64,000 nucleotides of DNA from Lanius collurio (Eukaryota > Chordata > Aves > Passeriformes > Laniidae). Location: contig JACBWW010000007.1 of the NCBI GenBank assembly GCA_020086605.1, positions 20,157,752-20,221,751 on the forward strand, read 5' to 3'. The notes below the pieces were generated by a model. That model saw only the letters and a program-made list of their open reading frames with translations, was not told where the DNA came from and ran no database searches. Made by a program: the position numbers and the translations under genes. Below are positions 53,846 through 64,000 of this stretch, one piece after another; the stretch's first letter is position 1; every line of letters starts with the position of its first letter.

Positions 53846-55174
53846 AATGAATACTCATATCTTGAAAACAAAACCAAGTTCACTTTTTTTTGTAAGAGTC
53901 AACGTTTTCTTTCAGATTTTCTGCTATTTCACTCTGCTATCCTATGTATGTCTTCATCATACGTCAAATTTCTTAGCAACATATACTTACATAAGTACAT
54001 ATATGAGTATATAACACACGTATACACGTGCATCCATTTACCAAAACTCAGGTTAATTTATTTTCTTGTTCACTGCCATAGTTGCTTCTTACTTCTACTC
54101 TACAATTCTCTCACCTCGTACAACCTCAGAATTACCTGAACCTAGTCTGATATACTTAAAAACAGGACCACAGTCTGCAGTAAAGGAAGTAATGAATAGC
54201 AAATCCAACACCACTTTGATAGGATAGATTAAATTACAGCTAATAGAATTCATGAGCTATAGTTCCCACGTCAACAATACTTGATTTTCCCTTTGCAGAC
54301 TGTTTCTCCAAAATTGAAACATCATTGCTGAGGGTCACTCAATATTACAGCTGACATAGCACACAGCTCAACAGAAATGTATTTTAATATGTATTCAATT
54401 TAAAGCAAAAACAGTTCAATATAATTTATAATTCAGGATTTATGTTTAAAGAAATACAAGATAAAAGCTGCTAAAATTAGAAGGCAAGGACAGATTACAA
54501 AAAACACAAAACCAATCTATCTGGGCCTGCTCATCAGCTCATATGTAACTCAAATCAGTTGTAACTGAAAGCTACGGGTAGTCTGATTCTTATTATTATC
54601 CATGAGCACATTTTACAAAAGGCGAAGAAGCATGGTAAGTTTTCAGTAGAAAAGTCAAAAGGCATACTTCTTCCTTGAAGACAGATGAAATAGCCAAACA
54701 AGAAAAATTTTCAGGCATATTAGGTATTTACTGTTACTGAAGCTTGTTTCAGATGCTTGCAGATTTCCTAGGAACAAGTAACAATCTCAGAAGACAGGAC
54801 AGAGACTGATGAAATGATTGTTTCATATACATGAGGTCCTCCTACATCATTGATGGAAGAAGAAAACAGCACTGCACTACACAAAATACACCTCCTCACA
54901 AGGTACCAGAAGAAAGCTGTGCCAACAACTAATAAAATTTCATACTTCTTGACATACAAACTAAATGTTATCCTTTGTGGGACATCCCAGTAGACAAGCT
55001 AAGTATAATCAATGTTTAAAGAGTCCCTAAGCACCTGTGTTCACTTGGCCTTTTCAGTCAAGTTTACTTTCAGTCCTTAAAATGAGGTTTGCGTATGACT
55101 GCAAAACTACTCAGAGATGACTGTACTTTATGGTAAATTATTCAACAGTTTCCACCCCACTATCTCCCTTCCCT

Positions 55175-55196
55175 CCCCCCCCCCCAAAAAAAAAAA
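55175..55196. repeat. C11-A11 homopolymer junction
   Basis: Eleven C are followed directly by eleven A on the + strand (G/T-rich in the pre-mRNA). Length is likely unstable. Confidence 0.9.
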
Positions 55197-56401
55197 TGTC
55201 TTGCTTATAAAACCTAAACAACTATACTGTGGAAGGCTCTCCAAAGCAAAGTGATCAAACCCAGTATGGCTTTTCTCCTTCTCTTTGCTCCCCCCTTCCC
55301 CCAAGTGGTCTTGCATTTCTAGATAACTTTTATTTTCTGTCCTATTTTACAATCAAGAATCATATTTCAGAGAGGCAAAGGAGGCCAAGCAACAAAGTTG
55401 TGCTTGTTCTCAAACAATGCAGCTCTTAACATTTCTATCAAAAATGAAAGCCAATCTGACTAGAAATCTCAACTATCATGGGAGGATTTGGAGTGCTGAA
55501 TCTCTCCATAGCTATTACACCCAGCTGCCAATAGATTTTTTCCCCCTTGCCCAAATATTTTAAATGCCAAAACATACAAAGATTAGAGAGAGGTTTATAA
55601 AAATATTTTATTACTGGACATAAACCGGCCATATTTCATGCAGGAGTACCCAACTTGAGCATATCAGAGAATCCATTAAAAAAGCACCATAGCTGACTTA
55701 TTGCCACATGAATAGATGACACTGGACACCCAGTATTACCAAGCAAAAACCACACATTCAGTTGCACTTACCAAATCAAGAACTAGCGACATCAGTTTCT
55801 TCACTTACAATCATATAGAATACCCAACTGTGCTCCTAGTTACACTTTCACTCAGTTCTACTAGTTTTGCTCTGAAAAGAAACAATTATCAAAGAAATAC
55901 AACCTCACCTAAACAAAATGGAAGTGTCTCAAAACAGCGTTAAGCCTCCTCATCCTACATTTTTTTTTCCAACACCACTTTTAGCAGGAACTCCAACATT
56001 CTGTACCAAAAATATAGCCTCACCTATGCATTTATCTCCATTGCCTGCCAGCCTTCTCTTACTATGTATTTACTTTGGTAAGACCCCATTTCAGGAGTAA
56101 CCCTCTTTTTTGAAATGCAAGTAGCAACCACACAAGGTCAGTAAAATTCAAAAAGAGTATTTAACAGAGGTGTACATCCTTGTCTCCAAATACTATGCCA
56201 AAGCATTTCACTTGCAATTAAGATCTGGATTTAAATACAAACTTATCTATATTGCAGGCTTTTATCACCAAGGTACACTCACAGGAAACTCTTAAAGCAA
56301 TGTGAAACAGGCATACACTAAACTATGAAATAAATAACTATGAAACCAATGCCTACTTTAGCTTTAAATTAGCTGGGTTTACCTGCCAACCTGTCAGGAT
56401 T

Positions 56402-56421
56402 AAAAAAAAAAAAAAAAAAAA
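56402..56421. repeat. Poly(A) run, 20 bases
   Basis: An uninterrupted homopolymer; no retroposed body is visible beside it. Confidence 0.9.
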
Positions 56422-58461
56422 GACTGCTTGCTGAGACATCAGTTAATTAATCACAAAACCAGCTGTCTTCCTCATTTATCATTTCACAATGATGCTTCTC
56501 TATTTACGATTAGGGTGTATCACAAGCTCTTCTCGATAGATCAAGTATTCACTGATAAGAAACATCACTTGCATACAGCATAAATCATACCTATTTCATG
56601 TTCAAAAGAATTTAAAAAGAATTGTTTTCACAGAATTATCCCACATCAAACAAACCAGACTGTACTCAGTCTAATCCACAACCAACAGTAGTCTAGGATC
56701 ACTGAAAAATTTAGGCCTGCCTAAGAACCAAGACAGCAAAAAATTATCACCACTGCCAATAAAATCAATCTTTTAGCTTACAGTAAGTCAAGTGCTGCAG
56801 ATAAAAAGTTGAGATAAATCTAGAAACTCATTACTTATTAGAAGAAAGAATACAGTTTATTTTATTAAATACTTAACATGGATAGCTGTCACAGGCTTTA
56901 CAGTATCAGGATTGGACACGTCATAATTTGTATCTACTTTTTAACTGATGAATGTATAAAACTAATCAACTGAGTAAAAGTTATATTAAAAAAAAATAAT
57001 TTAAAAAAACCCTTTTTTTTTCCCAGAAGAAATATATTTTCATGTTTTTGAAAGCATTTTGCATTAACTGTTAGTTCTTTTTTTCAGATTCTTTCCACTT
57101 CTCAGTTACTTTTGTTTTCCTTCTAATGGCTCTGTCTTGCAGAACACACTGTCTTTCTCACAGCTTCTTCCCAGCTGGCATTTGTAACAGAAAAAAAACA
57201 AAACAAAACAAACCCAACTTTAATCAAGAAAAATTTTCCATGAACAGATCCAAGGAACCACTGCTACTCACTGTAAAAACACTAGAAGAGATGTAGAAAA
57301 GCTTTCAAACAGAGTAATTTGAATTAAGGTGCAAAAATGGGAAAATTTAAGAAACGTTTTTGAAATTTATTATAAGACAAATTCCATTATTTCCAAATAT
57401 ATAAAAGAATGAGCAATTTCTACAAATATGGGAATTGAACTGTGTCAGTTACTAAAAAGGGAGGAAGAAAAATGTTGCTGCTTTACCATAAATTCTAAAT
57501 TCATAATTTCTGAATGTGACCACTGGCTGGCCTAAATAAAGACATACTGCCAAAGTTCTTACAGGCCTTTGAAAGTCACAAAAGTCAGGGAGAATTCATG
57601 GCCTCAGAACATGAACTCAACATACTGACATACAACCTGAAAACTTTTCATAAAAAAGGGGACAAGAATCCCAGTTTAAAAACAGACTGACCAGCACTGT
57701 CTTTATTGCTTGTTCTCCAGGGACAGACAAGAAGTTACCCACTAATCTTCCCGACAACAAACTGAAATTTTACAATGCATACTCTGAAGTTATTTTTGGC
57801 AAGCCAAGCCAATTAAAACTGTACAGGCTATCATCTCCTGCACCCAAGAGCTGTAGGAAGCCACTCCAAGCTGGGAGGGAAGAGGTCTGAGGCTACAAGT
57901 CTCTCATCAGTTTTGGGGCAGATGGCATGAGGAGTCTGCTATTATAGCACCCAGAAGTTCAGTAAGAACACAGTCACCCAGCAGCCTCTTCATTTTTACA
58001 CCTGCCATCCATATAGCTATTACAGTGCATCCTCATTAGCAGACCAGACAAGGCAAAAATCTCATACCCAGTTAAGCCTGTTTTTTGGAAGAGTCTGTAG
58101 AGGGATAGTTCTCTTAACAACTACCTAAATCATTTCAGAGCATTTAATTTACTGACTGGAGCAATACCTAAGAGGCATAAAAAGCAGTTCTAACTAGATT
58201 TTTTTTTTCCATCCAGAGAGTACCCTGCACCTTCAACAATAATGGCAGAGTCATTACTATTAATATTTCAAATTGCTCTGAGTCGCCATATTCCCCAACA
58301 CAAACAAAACAACACTTTAACAAATACCAAGAACACTCTATATGAAGCTACATTTCAGTAAAGAACTATTCCAAAACTCAAAAAAAACACAGTATAGTAG
58401 ACACCTTAAACTGCCATTTTATAGGATTTTGGTAATCAGCCATTGCCTCCTTGGTAAAAAT

Positions 58462-58520
58462 CACATAAAGAAGAAACAAATAAACAAGAAAACCAAACAA
58501 ATAAAAAAAAAACCCCACAC
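58462..58520. repeat. A/C-rich low-complexity tract
   Basis: The + strand is nearly only A and C (acaaataaacaag, aaaccaaacaaat, aaaaccccacacc). Confidence 0.75.
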
Positions 58521-59128
58521 CTTGGCACCTTCACCTGATTTCCTCTTGTATGAGACAATGTCAGAGGGTCAATAATCGCATTTTCCAGGCAAAATAATTT
58601 ACTGCATTGTTGGCTTTAGTGCTTTTAAAAATATACCTTACACAATACCAAGACTACATATAAAAAACAACACATGCCTAAGTTACAGGTTACAACTTTA
58701 GTAATTGTTTATACTACATAGGCAACTCAAAGCAGAAGAGCTTTCTCCAGTACTCCAGTACTTCAATAAGTACAAAATATAAATAACTACACCAGAATAT
58801 ACAAATTGCTTTAGATATATTTAGATAATATTAGAATCAAATTAGCAACAGGTCTTTCATGATCTTTCATGAAAAATTAGCTCAAACCATCCTTCAAGGA
58901 AGTTAAAAAAAAAATCCTAGCTTAAAACCTAAATTTAAACACACTCCTGCATGCTGTAGGTACTGTATGGATAGTCTGTAGAAACAAAGATCTGGTAAGT
59001 GTGATAGCCATTAAGAAGTCCAAACATGTTGACAGAAAATGAGCAGAAGATTTACATATTCTCATTCTTCCTCTATCAAGCTGCAGAATGGTACAACTTA
59101 TGGTTTAGGAGTTTGTATAACTTTAAAA

Positions 59129-59151
59129 ATATATATGTATTACATATATAT
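59129..59151. repeat. Perfect AT-rich inverted repeat (11-bp arms, 1-base spacer)
   Basis: The left arm atatatatgta (59129-59139) and the right arm tacatatatat (59141-59151) are exact reverse complements around a single t. This could form a hairpin or cruciform. Confidence 0.9.
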
Positions 59152-59491
59152 GTTTATAGTATATGTTTATAGAATGTAGGCGACATTCAACCCAATATCC
59201 AGAAAATAAACAAGAACAAAGATTTCACATAAAAATTAGTCTCTTGATATATATACATGATAGCTTGTTGGCATAAAGACTATGAAGTACTCTCCTCACC
59301 AAACAGTCATAAGACTAGAAAGTCAGATACTTCAGAACTGGTTCCACTGACTAGATCAACCCAGTAGACAAGTCTAACATTCCATCACCAGCAGCAGCAT
59401 ACAGAAATAGGTTCTACCACACAGTTCAGTGACATCAAAAGGATGCTTCCTTCATTGAATTTACTGTGCTTCAGTTATCAATAAATAAGTA

Positions 59492-59511
59492 ACACACACA
59501 CACACACACAA
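59492..59511. repeat. (AC)10 microsatellite
   Basis: An uninterrupted dinucleotide repeat in intron 1, a possible length-polymorphic marker. Confidence 0.9.
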
Positions 59512-62500
59512 CTGGTCTGATTTGAAACATATCAAAGCAGACCAACTGCTTCCCTGGAGAAAAATGACAACACATTTACACAAAAGTTACCGTCAATCAA
59601 GCAACTGCTTCAAGCTGGGATGAGTGAAGAAACTGGCCAGAAGAAAAAAGGCAGACAAATTAAGTTTTCATGACAAAATCCTACAGATTGCCATCTTTGA
59701 TCCACTCCAGTATTAAAAATAAGGATAAAAAACTCCCATATTTTATATAAAAAACTGAACCAGTGCTCTAATATGAAGTGCAAACAGTGCAGTTCACAAA
59801 GTGAACATTCTTAGCAAAGAATGTTGTAACATATACCTCTCCCTTCTTCATTTTTTAAAAAAAAGAAACCAACACTTGTTCACTCATTTGAAAGACAGTC
59901 TTCCTATGGGAAAGTAGAAACAGTTTTATTTTGAGAATTGCTCTACTCTAATACCTAAATATCCCAGGTGCATACTACCACACAGTCCCCAGCAAAATTT
60001 TACTTACCAATTTCAAGCTACTAAAAAACCCTCTAAAACGTTGCAGAGATGAAAGGATGCTTTCCCAAGAAAAGATAACATGTTAAACTACTCCTCAGTA
60101 GCACAAGCTAATACTGAAAATGTTTTACACTGGTAAGTGTCAACAGTAAGGTAATTACACTAAGCTAAATGATTTGGTTATAAAGAACTTATGCCCAGAC
60201 AAAACCTTGGAAGATAAACACAAATTCCCATCTCTTACTTTACAAAAATTCACTCTTCATTGTTGTATCCACATCTATGTCTCTCATAATAAACAAAAGA
60301 GGTATATAAATTCCAATACATTCGGGTTTTTTTTTCTTCAGTTATACTGCCTGTCACCCTCAAAAGCAGATCAAACCACGATTAAACACACTTTAGGAAC
60401 AGATTTGTTTCACTAAGTTTTCATTATATGAAAGCACAAATATCAAGGCATTCATTCCAAAAGGCTGCTCTCCCTGTCCACTACAAACAGTCCAGACATG
60501 CAAACTCAGTAACCTATACATAGAAAAAATTGAGTCAAGTCCTAAGAGACTACATGCTTTCAACCCCTAGTACTTTAAAGTTCCTGTTTCTTCCCACTGA
60601 AGAAGGAAAAATTAAAAAAAAAAATTGTTAAAATCTGTATTTCTTTGCAGGTTTCTTATCTTCTTCAGTTTGGGCTGAGACACGACACTTCACAGAGGAA
60701 TTTTTCTGAAGTATTTTCATCTAGCACATTAGTTTTATTTAAGCACAAACTTGGCAGGGGAAAGGTATAGCGTTAGTTGCTTTTAGTTTTGTGGGTGAGT
60801 TTTGCATGCTTCTTACTTCTGAAATATTAGTACTAGCTGGGTTCCAGATTATTTGATTATTTGCATTGCAAAAGGCACTTCTGGGCATCTCTGGGCTATT
60901 TATAGAACTTAAATTACTTATCTTCAAGAAGTGTATGCGAGTGTCAAAGCCTATTCTATAGCACACTGTCAAATTCACAACATCAGAAAAAGAATACTGA
61001 ATTTCTTTTTGCAATCATTAAATATCTAAACTAGACTCAGACAAAAGAAACAGGTGACAGGGAAACACTAACCATTTACCTCAAGACTGATTTTAAACAC
61101 TGAAGATAGAAAAGCAGAAATGTGAACTTTCAATTTTCACATGTTCAGACTTCTTCCATACACTCTCACTTTTCTGACCTCTCTGAAAGATAAAAGAGAA
61201 TATTTGTTTCAATCCATTTTCTTCCAGCCTAAAGAGATCAAGAAAGTTTTGGGAAGGGACCTGTTGCTGCCCAATCCATAATAAACATAATGATATTGAA
61301 ATTCACCTCAGCAGTGGATGACAGAAAAAGCAAGAGAAGAAAGCTGAGTCACACCTGGTCATTTCTCTTACAACACCAGCTATAACAGTAATGATTTATT
61401 TTGGGACAAGTGTCATTTTGTGGGAGGGAAAAATTAAGTAAGAAATATAGAGAGTGAAACCAAAATCCAAGTCATTTAGCTTTATGACTAAAGTCTCAAA
61501 GACATTAAAACAATGGTGAATTCAGGTCACCATTACAGTCATAACATTCAGACCATGTTTTCTTTCAAAACTTGTGGTATTTAAGAACATTGCCAAGTAA
61601 AAACATGGATTATTATTTATCATGTCAGTATCAAGAAAAGGTGACAAAACAGGGAAAAATGCTCCTATATCCCTTAGAATATTTAAAATAGATGACAACT
61701 TTGGTAGTGAAACCAAAAATAACTCGTGGTAAGAAACTGAACTAATTTAAGCCTCCAGAAAAAGGAAAAAAGACACGAGTGTTCTTTTCATGTAAAGAAC
61801 TTGGCTACTCTGGAGCACAGTTTCTTATTTAGACAATACTCTGGCATTAGACTACAGCTGTGCACCTACTGTCCTGCTGATACAATGCCACTTGAATTGT
61901 ATTTGGCTAGCATATTATGTGTGTGAACACAGAGATATTAAGTATTTTAAAATATGTAGCACTTCATTTTTCCCATGAACTTTTTAAAATTTTCCCATGC
62001 GCATAAAAATGAAAATACTGGTATGCCCAATTTTTTATTCTGCATTTGTTTAGCACTTGTAAAGCACTTCATGGGAACAGTAGTTTAAAGGAATCTTTTT
62101 GCATAAAAATACTCTTATTAAAACATTTCAATCATTGAATAGATTCAGAAACCCAAATTTACATTTTCAAAGCCTGTTATGGAATTCACTGCACTTTGAA
62201 AAATGGAAAGGAAACAGATCTCAGAGGAGAGAGGGCAAGAAAAAATCTGTAATCTTTCTCCTCCTCGTGTTCTCTTCCTTCTCCCTTTCCTATTGCCATG
62301 AATTTCAATTGGGAGTGTAACACTTCTCCCACCTTCACCTATTCAAAAGTGAAGAAGTACCTTCTGGTTTTCCTGTATTACTTATTCTAATTTACCTGAA
62401 TTACTTTTTCATTATAGTATAATTAAAAATTTAGCATCTCCATTTCACGATACGTGTCAGGTGTCCAACTGCAGGCACTCTGGTTTCTGGAACAGGAAGG

Positions 62501-64000
62501 TTGCCCATATTAAATCCTCAACAAAACCAAGATGATTCACAAACTATGCCACTAGCATTCACAGTCTCCCTCTTACACTGACCAGACCAACAAGAAGTTT
62601 GAAATGGGTTCAGGTAACATGGCCCACAACTTTCAATGAACATGGTGGTTATGGCATATAAATTTTTGCTTCTGTACAGCACAGAACCAACTCAACCTTG
62701 GCACAGTTGAGTATGTAAATTCTCTGAGATTCACACAGTATTTCAGCCTGGCCTGGACAGCAGTTTCTGAGTGTGCTGAGCAAACATTTGTATTTCGACC
62801 TCTTTTGAAAGGAAAAATAATTCAAAACAAGATGAGGACAACCAGGCACCTTCAACAGCTCCACAGCAGGAGTGTTCAACTTTCATACAAAAAGACTAGC
62901 TGAAAAACCCATACACTTCAAAGGTTCAAAGGCACATTTTCAACCCCTCAGGAAGTACCCTTAAAGATATATTTTTCCTGTTTAACTTCTTTTAGTGCCA
63001 GAAATCAGTATGTGCCCCAGTCCTGTGCCTTCCCCAAAGCCTTAACTCCACTTTATCCACTAAGTATTAAGGAACTTCCCTTCAAAGCAAATCCAGACTC
63101 TGCTCCAATTGCCTTTTAACAAAGGGCCCACAAACACCAGAACAAAGGTTGAGTCCTGGGATGTTGGGGGGAGATAAATGTCCTCTGAATCGTTATGCTA
63201 AACTGTACTTCCCTTTTGCTCTTCCTGCCTTCACACTAAATTCTTTGCTAAACCAGGCACAGCAGAAATCACAGAAAACCCATGCAATCCAGCCTGCATT
63301 ACGGCGGTAAGGTAAACAGAGATTTTAATTCTCTGAGACTATGAAAGACACTTAAAACACTAGTTGCTATACTCAAAGCAGGTATTCAACAGTTTTGGTT
63401 TTACATGGATTTGACTGCATCCTCAGAGAGAAGTTGGATAAAGTCATGGATGACTACAACCTCAGAGATACCAACATATTCTGTTCCTTAAATATTACTC
63501 CTAAACAGTTGCAAGAGCATAAAACTCACCTCCCTATTCTGACATTTCCTCAAGTGATAGTTTCCAAGGCCATAACTCTTTCTAAGCCTGGGTATACCTA
63601 TAAGGAACGATTCTAGTAAAGGAGATAACAGAACTTCCTGTTACGTAATTTTTGGGTATTTCCCCTCCCATCTCCAAGTATCTCCAATTATCTCAGAGCA
63701 CACAGCTTTCAAGAACATCAGCAGAAAGAAAATGGTTATCCTTACCAGAGCAGTCAAACTGCGGACAACTCTAAATTGCTGTAGTGAAACTGATTACATT
63801 AATCCCATCTATTTGTTCAGGGAGATCAAAATGGAGGATAAGGTAATACAGACTTAAACCACTGCTAAAAACAACTCTAGATATATTCCTCCAGTAGATG
63901 TGATATAAATCTACAGTGTACTTAACTAACTGAATTTAAAAAGTTAAGCCAAGCAAAAAAGTTTCTCAGGCTAAACTACACACCTGCTCTACTACCCTGA

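Larger units (their letters stand above)
40797..64000 (-). other. PRKX: PRKX intron 1, 3' part (at least 23.2 kb, open at window end)
   Basis: Everything from the exon 2 acceptor to the window edge. No exon fits the required ending (a G that begins the P-loop Gly), and no GC-rich segment suitable for the PRKX 5' exon and promoter was seen. It holds an old LINE-like relic (about 42935-43130), a CR1 copy (53262-53845), A/C-rich tracts (42312-42407, 57188-57221, 58462-58520), A17 and A20 runs, a C11A11 junction, an (AC)10 microsatellite and an AT-rich inverted repeat (59129-59151). No other gene is supported. Confidence 0.8.

Noticed and set aside
56402..56421. Poly(A) runs (also at 6399, 46264, 48511) as tails of processed retrogenes or SINEs
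   Set aside because: No retroposed body or target-site duplication is visible next to them.
60739..61014. 91-codon minus-strand ORF in intron 1
   Set aside because: Sense to the gene but with no family motif. Its length is within chance for 64 kb, and the exon 2 phase needs a different, P-loop-containing upstream exon.

Overview
This is nuclear DNA from a vertebrate, almost certainly a bird. It is AT-rich and CpG-poor, and its genes are split by kilobase-scale introns. The recognisable interspersed repeats are CR1 LINE fragments with the avian-type 3' end (a 'cccttccaacc...' box followed by a degenerate 'attctgtga' tail). No Alu, L1, B1/B2 or bacterial-type feature was seen. The species cannot be fixed from sequence alone.

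One protein-coding gene is supported. It is the orthologue of PRKX, the X-linked/PKA-like AGC Ser/Thr kinase of mammals, and it lies on the minus strand. Seven consecutive coding exons can be placed to the base: 40628-40796, 36312-36575, 29865-29984, 23976-24071, 20285-20342, 18119-18196 and 14996-15121. They join in a continuous frame with matched splice phases and GT/AG ends. Together they give 302 complete codons, from the glycine-rich loop to the C-terminal FKNF followed by TGA. Exon 1 (N-terminus, first Gly of the P-loop, 5'UTR and promoter) is absent and must lie beyond 64000, so intron 1 is at least 23.2 kb long. No CpG island was seen in 40.8-64 kb, which agrees with this.

Layout: 1-10.84 kb is intergenic DNA 3' of PRKX, with one CR1 3' end and simple repeats. 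From about 10.84 to 14.995 kb is a probable long 3'UTR ending at a candidate AATAAA (minus strand). It carries three Pumilio-type motifs and a perfect 2 x 30 bp tandem duplication. From 15.0 to 40.8 kb are the exons with introns of 2.1-6.3 kb. From 40.8 to 64 kb is the 3' part of intron 1. CR1 fragments lie in intron 5 (22.7 kb), intron 3 (31.2-31.7 kb) and intron 1 (53.3-53.8 kb). An older LINE-like relic is at about 43 kb.

I found no undescribed multi-gene system. The observations most worth checking are the weak splice sites flanking the in-frame exon of 78 nt, the 3'UTR motif set with its exact duplication, a run of A/C-rich tracts mostly on one strand of the gene, several short tandem duplications, and two local CpG clusters.
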